Under the pieces are notes generated by a model. That model did not search any database. It saw nothing but the letters and a program-made list of their open reading frames with translations, and had not been told where the DNA came from. A program made the translations under genes and the position numbers. Source: Lachnospiraceae bacterium (lineage in GTDB: Bacteria; Bacillota_A; Clostridia; Lachnospirales; Lachnospiraceae). From it: 51,089 nt of DNA. Positions 14,645 to 22,055 of the stretch are shown here, one piece after another. Every line of letters begins with the position of its first letter. The stretch's first letter is position 1. Where the stretch lies: the NCBI GenBank assembly GCA_017613595.1, contig JAGADM010000020.1:1-51089 (forward strand). The letters run 5' to 3'.

Positions 14645-16495
14645 TTGAAGAAAAGAAGAGGCGGCGGGGCTATTTTTTACCTGATCCTGCTCGGTGTTTT
14701 AATCTTCTCGTTAGTATATTCCTCGATCGTATCGAGGAAGAATATGGAATTCACGCATGATTCGTTCATGCAGAGTCTGGAAACGAACCGCGTCGAGTCG
14801 ATCTCCGTTGTACCGAACGCGGAGATTCCTTCCGGAACCATTTACGTTACCCTGGTTGACGGAACGGAGAAACGATTCTACACGACCGATGTGAACCGCG
14901 TCATCGCGGAGGCAGAGGAGAACGGCATCCCTTACGGTGTTACGGATATTAACAAGCCGCACTGGTTCTGGACCAATGTCTTTCCGTACCTGATTCTCGG
15001 TTTGATCGTAATCCTGTTCTATATGTCTCTGACGCATGCGCTCGGCGGCGGAAATTCCCAGCTGATGAATTTCGGAAAGAGCCGTGCCGAGGTGACCATG
15101 CCCGGACAGATGGGTATCAACTTCAGCAAAGTCGCCGGACTTCATGAGGAAAAGGAAGAGATGCGCGAGGTTGTTGATTTCCTTGCGAATCCGAAGAAGT
15201 ATCTGAAGGTCGGCGCGAGAATTCCGAAGGGTATTCTGATGGAAGGCCCTCCCGGAACCGGTAAGACGCTCCTTGCGAAGGCGGTTGCCGGAGAAGCGGG
15301 TGTTCCGTTCTTTTCCATCTCGGGTTCCGATTTTGTGGAGATGTTCGTCGGTGTCGGCGCTTCGCGTGTCCGCGATCTGTTCGACCAGGCGAAGAAGAAC
15401 TGTCCCTGTATCGTATTTGTCGATGAAATCGACGCGGTCGCAAGAAAACGAGGCTCCGGTCTCGGAGGCGGCCATGATGAACGTGAGCAGACGCTGAACC
15501 AGCTCCTGGTGGAGATGGACGGCTTCACGATAAATGAAGGAATTATCGTTCTTGCGGCGACCAACCGCGTGGACATTCTCGATCCTGCAATCCTGCGGCC
15601 GGGCCGTTTCGACCGTAAGGTTGTGATCGGACGCCCGGATGTAAGAGGACGACTCGAAATCCTGAAGGTTCATGCAGCCAACAAGCCGCTGTCCGAGGAT
15701 GTCAATCTTGAGCATCTCGCCCAGATCACTGCCGGCTTTACCGGTGCCGATCTTGAGAACCTGATGAACGAGGCGGCCATCAGTGCGGCAAAGGACGACC
15801 GCGCGTTCCTGAATGAAGAGGATGTGAAGAAGTCCCTGATCCGTGTTGGCGTCGGCACCGAGAAGAGAAGCCGTGTCGTATCCGAGAAGGAACGCCGCAT
15901 TACGGCATTCCATGAAGCCGGACATGCGATTCTCTTCCATGTATTGCCGGATGTGGGGCCGGTATATAATGTTTCCATCATTCCGACGGGTAACGGTGCG
16001 GCCGGATATACGATGCCGCTTCCGGAGCGGGATGAAATGTTCCTGACAAAGGGTAAGATGCTTCAGCAGATTATCGTCGATCTCGGCGGACGCGTGGCGG
16101 AAAGCCTCGTATTTGACGATATCACGACCGGTGCAAGCATGGATATCAAGGCGGCGACTTCTACGGCACGTGCCATGATCACCAAGTACGGATTTTCCGA
16201 TGCGCTCGGTACGGTCAACTATGATATGGACGATGAGGAAGTATTCATCGGCCGTGACCTGGCTCATCCGAGAAGCTACAGCGAGAATGTGGCCAATACG
16301 ATCGATGCGGAGGTACGCCGTATCATCGATGAGTGCTACAAGGAAGCGGAGCGGCTCATTAAAGAGAATCTGGCGGTGCTGAATTCCTGCGCGAACCTTC
16401 TTCTTGAGAAAGAAAGAATTACGAAGGAAGAGTTCGAGGCACTCTTCGGAATCGTTCCGGAGCAGCCGGTTATTTCGGATATTCAGCTGGATTAA
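14645..16495 (+). CDS. ftsH: ATP-dependent zinc metalloprotease FtsH
   Basis: The 616-residue membrane protease forms hexamers that pull out and degrade membrane and short-lived soluble proteins. Two membrane segments (about residues 9-27 and 110-132) flank an extracytoplasmic domain. The AAA module has Walker A GPPGTGKT (201-208), the pore segment [10 protein letters not shown], Walker [10 protein letters not shown], and the second region of homology ending in [10 protein letters not shown]. The protease has H423-E-A-G-H427. The start codon is TTG (14645), placed 8 bases after GAGG; an alternative ATG in the same frame would lose the first membrane segment. It is the last gene of the rqcP-to-ftsH run. 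Confidence 0.97.
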   Translation: MKKRRGGGAIFYLILLGVLIFSLVYSSIVSRKNMEFTHDSFMQSLETNRVESISVVPNAEIPSGTIYVTLVDGTEKRFYTTDVNRVIAEAEENGIPYGVTDINKPHWFWTNVFPYLILGLIVILFYMSLTHALGGGNSQLMNFGKSRAEVTMPGQMGINFSKVAGLHEEKEEMREVVDFLANPKKYLKVGARIPKGILMEGPPGTGKTLLAKAVAGEAGVPFFSISGSDFVEMFVGVGASRVRDLFDQAKKNCPCIVFVDEIDAVARKRGSGLGGGHDEREQTLNQLLVEMDGFTINEGIIVLAATNRVDILDPAILRPGRFDRKVVIGRPDVRGRLEILKVHAANKPLSEDVNLEHLAQITAGFTGADLENLMNEAAISAAKDDRAFLNEEDVKKSLIRVGVGTEKRSRVVSEKERRITAFHEAGHAILFHVLPDVGPVYNVSIIPTGNGAAGYTMPLPERDEMFLTKGKMLQQIIVDLGGRVAESLVFDDITTGASMDIKAATSTARAMITKYGFSDALGTVNYDMDDEEVFIGRDLAHPRSYSENVANTIDAEVRRIIDECYKEAERLIKENLAVLNSCANLLLEKERITKEEFEALFGIVPEQPVISDIQLD

Positions 16496-16538
16496 CCTGC
16501 TCTTTTCGGGGTATCACAAAAAAATCACATTATCTGTA

Positions 16539-16567
16539 TTGCATTTTCTGCTGTATAGATGTATAAT
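16539..16567 (+). promoter_or_regulatory. Sigma-A promoter of the lipoprotein gene at 16625
   Basis: TTGCAT (16539-16544), 17-base spacer, perfect TATAAT (16562-16567). The leader contains short inverted repeats (AATGTG/CACATT, CAATG/CATTG) before AAAGGATGG. Confidence 0.85.
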
Positions 16568-16624
16568 GTAAATGTGGTTTAACAATGTTGTTTTCACATT
16601 GCAAGAAAGGATGGATGGAAAACT

Positions 16625-17791
16625 ATGAAGAAAAAGTTTATAGCATTATTCATGATTCTGGTTCTCGGTCTTACCTGCTTCACAGCTTGCGGAGATAAGG
16701 ATGAGGACAAGGATTCCAGTAAGAAGAAATCAGCAAAATCATACGAAACCGTTTATGATATTGCCGATGAGATTCAGAAGTTCAAGAAGGGCACCGTTGT
16801 AATGACGCTCGATGCCGATGCCGGTGAATCCGGTATTGTAAAGGGCACGCTGAATGCGGTTTGCGACGGTAAGGGCAATTACAAGATCGGTATTGCCGCG
16901 GATTTCAACACGAAGGACATGAAGATCAACGTTTCCGCCGATGATGTTATCATCATCAAGGATAAGATGGCTTACATCAACCTCGGTGAGATCCTTAAGG
17001 TTGCCGATGCGGCTGCCGGCCAGGGCATTTCCGACATGTTCGCGAACATGAAGCTCGGATATTTCGCTATCCCGCTTCCGGATGACTTCGATACCGAGGA
17101 CGCTCTGAACGTGATCTCCACATTTACCTCCGGTTCCACCGATTTCCTGAAGAAGGCTCTGAAGGATGCTGAGGTTACCGGCGAGAAGGGTGATTTCACC
17201 ATTAAGTTTGCTAACGCACAGGCTTACAAGACCTTTATCGGCGCTACCGCGGATTATGTTGACGAGAAGACCCCCGAGCTGACGAAGTCCTTCAGCGCGG
17301 AGAATCTTTCCAAGATCGACTTTAACGCTTATGTTAAGAAGCTCCTTGATTACTACGGCGAGGATATCAATATTCTTGCGGGTGCTCTCGGACTGGAGCA
17401 GGCTCAGGTTGATGCCATTCTTCAGCAGGTTAAGGCTATGGACCTGAACAGCAAGGCTAAGGAAGCTCTCAACAGCGAGTTTGATGTTAACGAGCTTGCG
17501 GGCACCGTTAAGGAAGTAACCGACGAGATTCGCAAGAAGAGTGCCGAGATTACGGATGAGCAGCTGAAGGATTCTTCCCTTGAGCTTACCGTAAAGGCTA
17601 CCGACACGGGCTTCAAGATTAAAGGTAATGCACTTGTTAAGGCTAACGGTCAGGAAGTTAGAGGCGATTACAGCATCCGTATTTCCGATGATGTATCCTC
17701 GATTTCCGCTCCTACCGAGATTACCAGACTCCGTGATTTCAAGGATATCCTTGCAAACCTCGGCGGAATGCTCGGCGGAATGATGAAATAG
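16625..17791 (+). CDS. Lipoprotein of unknown function, probably abundant
   Basis: The 388-residue protein begins with a classic lipoprotein signal (MKKKFIALFMILVLGL, then TAC at the lipobox) and a Lys/Asp/Ser-rich tether. The mature part alternates beta-like segments (GTVVMTLDADAGESG, KGTLNAVCDG) with helices rich in Ala and Lys, and ends in a Gly/Met-rich tail (NLGGMLGGMMK). I do not recognise a named family; the layout resembles lipid- or protein-binding surface lipoproteins. Codon choice is more biased (GCT, GTT, CTT, AAG) than in neighbours, as in the HU gene, which with its near-consensus promoter suggests strong expression (inference). Confidence 0.8.
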   Translation: MKKKFIALFMILVLGLTCFTACGDKDEDKDSSKKKSAKSYETVYDIADEIQKFKKGTVVMTLDADAGESGIVKGTLNAVCDGKGNYKIGIAADFNTKDMKINVSADDVIIIKDKMAYINLGEILKVADAAAGQGISDMFANMKLGYFAIPLPDDFDTEDALNVISTFTSGSTDFLKKALKDAEVTGEKGDFTIKFANAQAYKTFIGATADYVDEKTPELTKSFSAENLSKIDFNAYVKKLLDYYGEDINILAGALGLEQAQVDAILQQVKAMDLNSKAKEALNSEFDVNELAGTVKEVTDEIRKKSAEITDEQLKDSSLELTVKATDTGFKIKGNALVKANGQEVRGDYSIRISDDVSSISAPTEITRLRDFKDILANLGGMLGGMMK

Positions 17792-17828
17792 TCAACTGTC
17801 GGGTTATTGAAAGACTATATATGCAAGT

Positions 17829-17867
17829 TGCACAAAAAGTTGCATACGTTTTTGTAAACTTTGTGCA
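17829..17867 (+). promoter_or_regulatory. Inverted repeat upstream of a TATAAT box ahead of hydE
   Basis: TGCACAAA (17829-17836) and TTTGTGCA (17860-17867) are inverted copies 23 bases apart. They overlap two direct AAGTTGCA copies (17825-17832, 17837-17844) and a second inverted pair ATGCAA/TTGCAT (17821-17826, 17840-17845). They lie just upstream of a TATAAT at 17892-17897 that has no good -35, a layout expected for a regulator-binding site. The regulator is unknown. Confidence 0.45.
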
Positions 17868-17967
17868 CACTAAAGCGGGGGGCAGTGATATTATAATGGC
17901 TGTAAACCCCAATACATTATATAGTTTTTGCTACACCCCATAAGTAACAAAAATACCTTCTCCGAGA

Positions 17968-17997
17968 AACGCCGCTGCCCCCAACAGCGGCGTTTTT
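17968..17997 (+). terminator. Terminator or attenuator ahead of hydE
   Basis: AACGCCGCTG (17968-17977) pairs with CAGCGGCGTT (17985-17994), loop CCCCCAA, then TTTTT. It ends about 40 bases before hydE. An upstream G-rich stretch, 17878-17887, can pair with 17973-17982 and compete with this hairpin. It may simply end the upstream lipoprotein transcript. Confidence 0.88.
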
Positions 17998-18004
17998 CAT
18001 TGTA

Positions 18005-18024
18005 TCCGGAAACATCTCTCCGGA
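18005..18024 (+). promoter_or_regulatory. Hairpin directly before the hydE Shine-Dalgarno
   Basis: TCCGGA (18005-18010) pairs with TCCGGA (18019-18024), an 8-base loop between them, and AAAGGAA follows at once. The ribosome site is therefore next to, not inside, the stem. Confidence 0.45.
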
Positions 18025-18036
18025 AAGGAATATACC

Positions 18037-19104
18037 ATGAATGAAGAAGTGAAGAGCCTGGCCGACCGCCTGATCGCGGAACATTCCCTCACGCTTGAAG
18101 GATACGAGCAATTGATCCGGGAGCGTGACGAGGAGGCTGCGGCATACCTTGCCGACGCTGCGGTGGCTGTCCGTAAGAAGATTTACGGAAATAAGGTATA
18201 TGTGCGCGGTCTGATCGAAATCGGAAACATTTGCAAAAACGACTGCCTGTACTGCGGTATCCGCCGCAGCAACCTTAGCTGTGAGAGGTACCGGCTGACA
18301 AGTGACGAGATTGTCTCCTGTGCGGAGGAAGGGTACCGTCTCGGGTTCCGCACATTTGTCCTGCAGGGAGGAGAACTTCCGGCCGATACCGATGAAATCC
18401 TGTGCGCCCTTGTGCGCAGGCTGAAGGAGGCGCACCCGGACTGCGCCGTAACGCTTTCTTTGGGCGAGCGGAGCCGTGAGAGTTATGAGAAACTTCGCGC
18501 TGCGGGAACTGACCGGTATCTGTTGAGACATGAAACAGCCGATCCCGAGCATTATGCGATGCTTCACCCGGCGGAGATGAGTTTTGAAAACCGCATGCGC
18601 TGCCTCCGGGATCTGAAAGAACTCGGGTACCAGACCGGCTGCGGGTTCATGGTCGGGTCTCCTTTCCAGACGCCGGAGCATCTCGCGAAAGACCTGAAGT
18701 TCATCGAAACGTTCCGCCCGGAAATGTGCGGAATCGGTCCGTTTGTCCCGCATCATGAGACACCGTTTGCCAAGGAACCGGCGGGAAGCGTGGAATTGAC
18801 CTGCTATCTTTTAAGTATTATCCGTCTGATCCTGCCGAACGTGCTCCTTCCGGCAACGACCGCACTCGGAACCATGCACCCGAGGGGCCGCGAACTCGGC
18901 ATCCTTTCGGGGGCCAATGTGCTGATGCCGAACCTGAGCCCGTTAAGCGTCCGCAAGCAGTATGAACTGTATGATAACAAGATCTGCACCGGCGAAGAAT
19001 CCGCTCAGTGCATCAAATGCCTCGAGAGCCGCATCAACGCGATCGGTTACGAACTCTCAACGGAGCGCGGAGACTATCCTCATGGCTTGACAGACATGTT
19101 ATAA
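18037..19104 (+). CDS. hydE: [FeFe]-hydrogenase H-cluster maturase HydE (radical SAM)
   Basis: The 355-residue protein is a BioB-like radical SAM enzyme that helps build the dithiolate bridge/organometallic precursor of the H-cluster. The cluster cysteines are C66, C70 and C73 (ICKNDCLYCG). Family features are VRGLIEIGNICKNDC, the LQGGE glycine motif, the RYLLRHETADPEHYAMLHP segment and SPFQTPEHLAKDL. The C-terminus carries CIKC, a possible remnant of the second cluster site seen in some HydE. It is followed by hydG after 56 bases and then hydF. No hydrogenase structural gene is in the window. Confidence 0.95.
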   Translation: MNEEVKSLADRLIAEHSLTLEGYEQLIRERDEEAAAYLADAAVAVRKKIYGNKVYVRGLIEIGNICKNDCLYCGIRRSNLSCERYRLTSDEIVSCAEEGYRLGFRTFVLQGGELPADTDEILCALVRRLKEAHPDCAVTLSLGERSRESYEKLRAAGTDRYLLRHETADPEHYAMLHPAEMSFENRMRCLRDLKELGYQTGCGFMVGSPFQTPEHLAKDLKFIETFRPEMCGIGPFVPHHETPFAKEPAGSVELTCYLLSIIRLILPNVLLPATTALGTMHPRGRELGILSGANVLMPNLSPLSVRKQYELYDNKICTGEESAQCIKCLESRINAIGYELSTERGDYPHGLTDML

Positions 19105-19160
19105 TGATTACAAATCTGACGGGGAAGTATTCTCTGACCCGCAAGAAAGGACAATTGAAT

Positions 19161-20618
19161 ATGGCAAAGTATGATCCTAAATCTCTTCGTGCGGAAGAGT
19201 TCATCAATGATGAAGAAATCCGCGCAACTCTTCAGTATGCGGAGGAGCATAAGCATGACCTTCCGCTGATCGAATCCATTCTGGAGAAGGCACGTCCCAA
19301 AAAGAACGGACAGGGATGCACCTGTGCGGGGCTCACGCACCGCGAAGCATCGGTTCTTTTAGCCTGCGACCTTCCCGAAGTCAACGAGCGTATCTGTGAG
19401 ATCGCCGAGGAGATCAAACTCGCGTTTTACGGAAACCGTATCGTTATCTTTGCGCCGCTGTACCTTTCCAACTACTGCGTTAACAGCTGCGTATACTGCC
19501 CTTACCACATTAAGAACAAACATATACCGCGTAAGAAACTGACTCAGGACGAGGTTCGTGCTGAGGTAATTGCATTGCAGGATCTCGGACATAAGCGGCT
19601 TGCGATCGAGTCCGGAGAGGACCCGGTCAACAATCCGATTGAGTACATCCTTGAATGCATCAAGACCATCTACAGCGTGCATCACAAAAACGGCGATATC
19701 CGCCGCGTGAACGTCAACATCGCTGCCACGACGGTTGAGAATTACCGTAAGCTCAAAGAAGCCGGGATCGGAACCTATATCCTGTTCCAGGAGACTTACC
19801 ATAAGGAAAGCTATGAGCGGCTTCATCCCGCAGGACCGAAGCATAACTACGCATACCATACTGAGGCAATGGACCGCGCGATGGAGGGCGGCATTGACGA
19901 CGTCGGTCTCGGCGTACTGTTCGGTCTTGAGTTGTACAAATACGAATTTGCCGGTCTCATCATGCACGCGGAGCATCTTGAAGCCGTACACGGCGTAGGA
20001 CCGCACACAATCAGCGTACCGCGTGTAAAGCGTGCGGACGATATCGATCCCGACGTATTCGACAACGGCATCGACGACGACACATTTGCCAAGATCACGG
20101 CGTGCATCCGCCTTGCGGTTCCGTACACCGGAATGATCATCTCGACGAGGGAAAATGAGCAGGTGCGCTCGAAACTCCTGCGTCTCGGCGTTTCGCAGGT
20201 GAGCGGCGGTTCGAGAACGTCGGTCGGCGGCTACGCAGGCTATACGCCCGAAGAACGCCCGCATGACACGGAGCAGTTCGATGTTTCCGACCAGCGTTCG
20301 CTTGACGAGGTAGTACGGTGGCTGATGGAAAGCGGGCATATTCCGTCATTCTGTACCGCGTGCTACCGCGAAGGGCGTACCGGAGACCGTTTCATGAGCC
20401 TTTGCAAGAAGGGACAGATTCTCAATTGCTGTCACCCGAACGCATTGATGACACTCACGGAATACCTGGTTGACTACGCTTCTCCGAAGACCGCTGAGGT
20501 CGGGTTTAAGATGATTGATGAGGAACTGAAGAAGATTCCGAACGAGAAGGTCCGCGCGATTGCGGCGCAGAATATCGAGGACATCAGGAACTCGAACCGG
20601 AGAGATTTCCGGTTCTGA
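19161..20618 (+). CDS. hydG: [FeFe]-hydrogenase H-cluster maturase HydG (radical SAM tyrosine lyase)
   Basis: The 485-residue protein cleaves tyrosine to yield the CO and CN ligands of the H-cluster together with p-cresol. The N-terminal radical SAM cluster cysteines are C106, C110 and C113 (YCVNSCVYC). The C-terminal auxiliary cluster motif CX2CX22C is intact (CTACYREG ... NCC), which separates HydG from the tyrosine lyase ThiH. The start at 19161 was chosen because AGAAAGGA lies 9 bases before it; a longer in-frame reading from 19008 would overlap hydE and begin with non-conserved sequence. Confidence 0.97.
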   Translation: MAKYDPKSLRAEEFINDEEIRATLQYAEEHKHDLPLIESILEKARPKKNGQGCTCAGLTHREASVLLACDLPEVNERICEIAEEIKLAFYGNRIVIFAPLYLSNYCVNSCVYCPYHIKNKHIPRKKLTQDEVRAEVIALQDLGHKRLAIESGEDPVNNPIEYILECIKTIYSVHHKNGDIRRVNVNIAATTVENYRKLKEAGIGTYILFQETYHKESYERLHPAGPKHNYAYHTEAMDRAMEGGIDDVGLGVLFGLELYKYEFAGLIMHAEHLEAVHGVGPHTISVPRVKRADDIDPDVFDNGIDDDTFAKITACIRLAVPYTGMIISTRENEQVRSKLLRLGVSQVSGGSRTSVGGYAGYTPEERPHDTEQFDVSDQRSLDEVVRWLMESGHIPSFCTACYREGRTGDRFMSLCKKGQILNCCHPNALMTLTEYLVDYASPKTAEVGFKMIDEELKKIPNEKVRAIAAQNIEDIRNSNRRDFRF

Positions 20619-20636
20619 TAAACGGATCATGGATTT

Positions 20637-20674
20637 CGGAAACGGAGAGCCCCAAGGTGGACTCCCCGTTTCCG
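20637..20674 (+). promoter_or_regulatory. Hairpin before the hydF Shine-Dalgarno
   Basis: CGGAAACGG (20637-20645) and CCGTTTCCG (20666-20674) form a perfect 9-bp stem, extended inside by GAG/CTC. GGAGGAA follows within a few bases. No T run is present. Confidence 0.6.
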
Positions 20675-20690
20675 TATGCGGAGGAATACT

Positions 20691-21959
20691 ATGAGTTTAC
20701 AGGAAACCGTATCGGCCGAACGGATCCATATCGCGTGGTTCGGAAGGCGTAACGCCGGCAAATCGTCACTCGTCAACGCGGTTACCGGACAGGATATCAG
20801 TATTGTATCGGACGTTCCGGGTACGACAACCGACCCGGTCCGTAAAGCCATGGAACTGCTGCCCCTCGGGCCGGTTCTGATGATCGACACCCCGGGAGTC
20901 GACGACGAGGGAGCACTCGGCGAGCTTCGCGTGGCGCGCACGAACCGGATCCTTGCGGAAGCGGATATCGCCGTTCTGGCGGTAGACGGTACCGTCGGAC
21001 TTACGGAACCGGACCGCGAACTTCTTGCAATCTTTCAAAAGCGGAACCTGCCGACGGTTCTTACGTATACGAAAGCAGACCTGACCGGGGAGGAAACCCG
21101 TGCGCTTCGAAGGAAGGAAGCCGAGGCGGAAACCTCAGGCGGTTTAGAAAATACGGAAGCACCGGAACACCCTTCCGCCCGGCAACCCAAGCCCGCCGTC
21201 ATCTTCACGAGTTCCGCGACCGGCGAAGGCATTTACGAATTAAAGGAACTGCTCGGTTCCTTTGCGCCGCGTCTTGCGGAGCGGAAGCGTATCGTAACCG
21301 ACCTGATCCCTCAAGGGAGCACAGTCGTTCTCGTTGTTCCGATTGACGAATCCGCCCCGAAAGGGCGTCTGATCCTTCCGCAGCAGATGGTACTCCGGGA
21401 ACTGCTTGACGACCACTGCCGCGCGGCAGTATGCCAACCCGAAGAGCTCGCTGAAACAATCGGTGCGCTTCGTAAACCGCCGGCACTTGTTATCACGGAC
21501 TCGCAGGCGTTCGGAAAGGTCAACGCGGCACTTCCCGAGGATATCCCGCTTACTTCATTCTCGATTCTTTTCGCCCGCTATAAAGGCAATCTCGGAACAC
21601 TGATCGAGGGTGCGGAAGCAATTGACCGGCTGAAGACGGGCGACCGCGTTCTGATCGCGGAAGGCTGCACGCACCACAGGCAGTGCGGCGATATCGGAAC
21701 GGTGAAAATTCCCGGATGGCTCAGGAAACAGACCGGTACGGAACCGGTAATCGAAACGGTGTCGGGAGCGGACTGGCCGGACGATCTGAGCGGCTATAAG
21801 CTGGTGATCCACTGCGGAGCCTGTATGCTTCCCGAGCGGGAAATGCAGCGCCGTATCGGGGCAGCGTCCGAGGCCGGAATTCCGATCGTCAATTACGGTG
21901 TTGCAATCGCGCATATGCACGGAATCCTGAAGAGGAGTCTTTCCGTCTTTTCCGTTTGA
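20691..21959 (+). CDS. hydF: [FeFe]-hydrogenase maturation GTPase HydF
   Basis: The 422-residue protein is the scaffold that receives the two-iron subcluster from HydE/HydG and hands it to the apo-hydrogenase. The TrmE-like GTPase domain has GRRNAGKSS (G1, residues 18-26), PGTTTDPV (G2), DTPGVDD (G3) and TYTKADL (G4, with Thr-Lys-Ala-Asp). A middle dimerisation domain follows. The C-terminal domain has the [4Fe-4S] ligands C-T-H and, downstream, HCGAC. The start at 20691 follows GGAGG; an ATG at 20676 lies before this site and is not used. Confidence 0.96.
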   Translation: MSLQETVSAERIHIAWFGRRNAGKSSLVNAVTGQDISIVSDVPGTTTDPVRKAMELLPLGPVLMIDTPGVDDEGALGELRVARTNRILAEADIAVLAVDGTVGLTEPDRELLAIFQKRNLPTVLTYTKADLTGEETRALRRKEAEAETSGGLENTEAPEHPSARQPKPAVIFTSSATGEGIYELKELLGSFAPRLAERKRIVTDLIPQGSTVVLVVPIDESAPKGRLILPQQMVLRELLDDHCRAAVCQPEELAETIGALRKPPALVITDSQAFGKVNAALPEDIPLTSFSILFARYKGNLGTLIEGAEAIDRLKTGDRVLIAEGCTHHRQCGDIGTVKIPGWLRKQTGTEPVIETVSGADWPDDLSGYKLVIHCGACMLPEREMQRRIGAASEAGIPIVNYGVAIAHMHGILKRSLSVFSV

Positions 21960-21984
21960 CAATCCTACCGATAACAGATAAAAT
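21956..21984 (+). promoter_or_regulatory. Sigma-A promoter of the GH13 gene, overlapping the hydF stop
   Basis: Perfect TTGACA (21956-21961), 17-base spacer, TAAAAT (21979-21984). The -35 box includes the hydF TGA stop codon. Confidence 0.88.
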
Positions 21985-22025
21985 GCTTCGTAGGGTTTAA
22001 ACCCGAAACGGATAGTAAGGAAAGG

Positions 22026-22045
22026 CCGGTTCCGAAAGGAACCGG
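22026..22045 (+). promoter_or_regulatory. GNRA-capped hairpin before the GH13 start
   Basis: CCGGTTCC (22026-22033), loop GAAA, GGAACCGG (22038-22045): a perfect 8-bp stem with a stable tetraloop, 10 bases before the ATG at 22056. Only a weak GCAGAG lies between, so this stem may take part in start-site control. Confidence 0.6.
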
Positions 22046-22055
22046 GCAGAGTTTT

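Noticed and set aside
14711..16267. A 518-codon open frame on the minus strand
   Set aside because: It is antisense to ftsH, whose AAA and zinc motifs are intact. The antisense translation shows no recognisable domain.
17896..17943. A 15-codon frame (ATG to TAA) between the TATAAT box and the terminator ahead of hydE
   Set aside because: The nearest G-rich stretch is about 13 bases upstream, too far for a normal ribosome site, and the ATG overlaps the -10 box. It is kept only as part of the leader finding, not as a gene.
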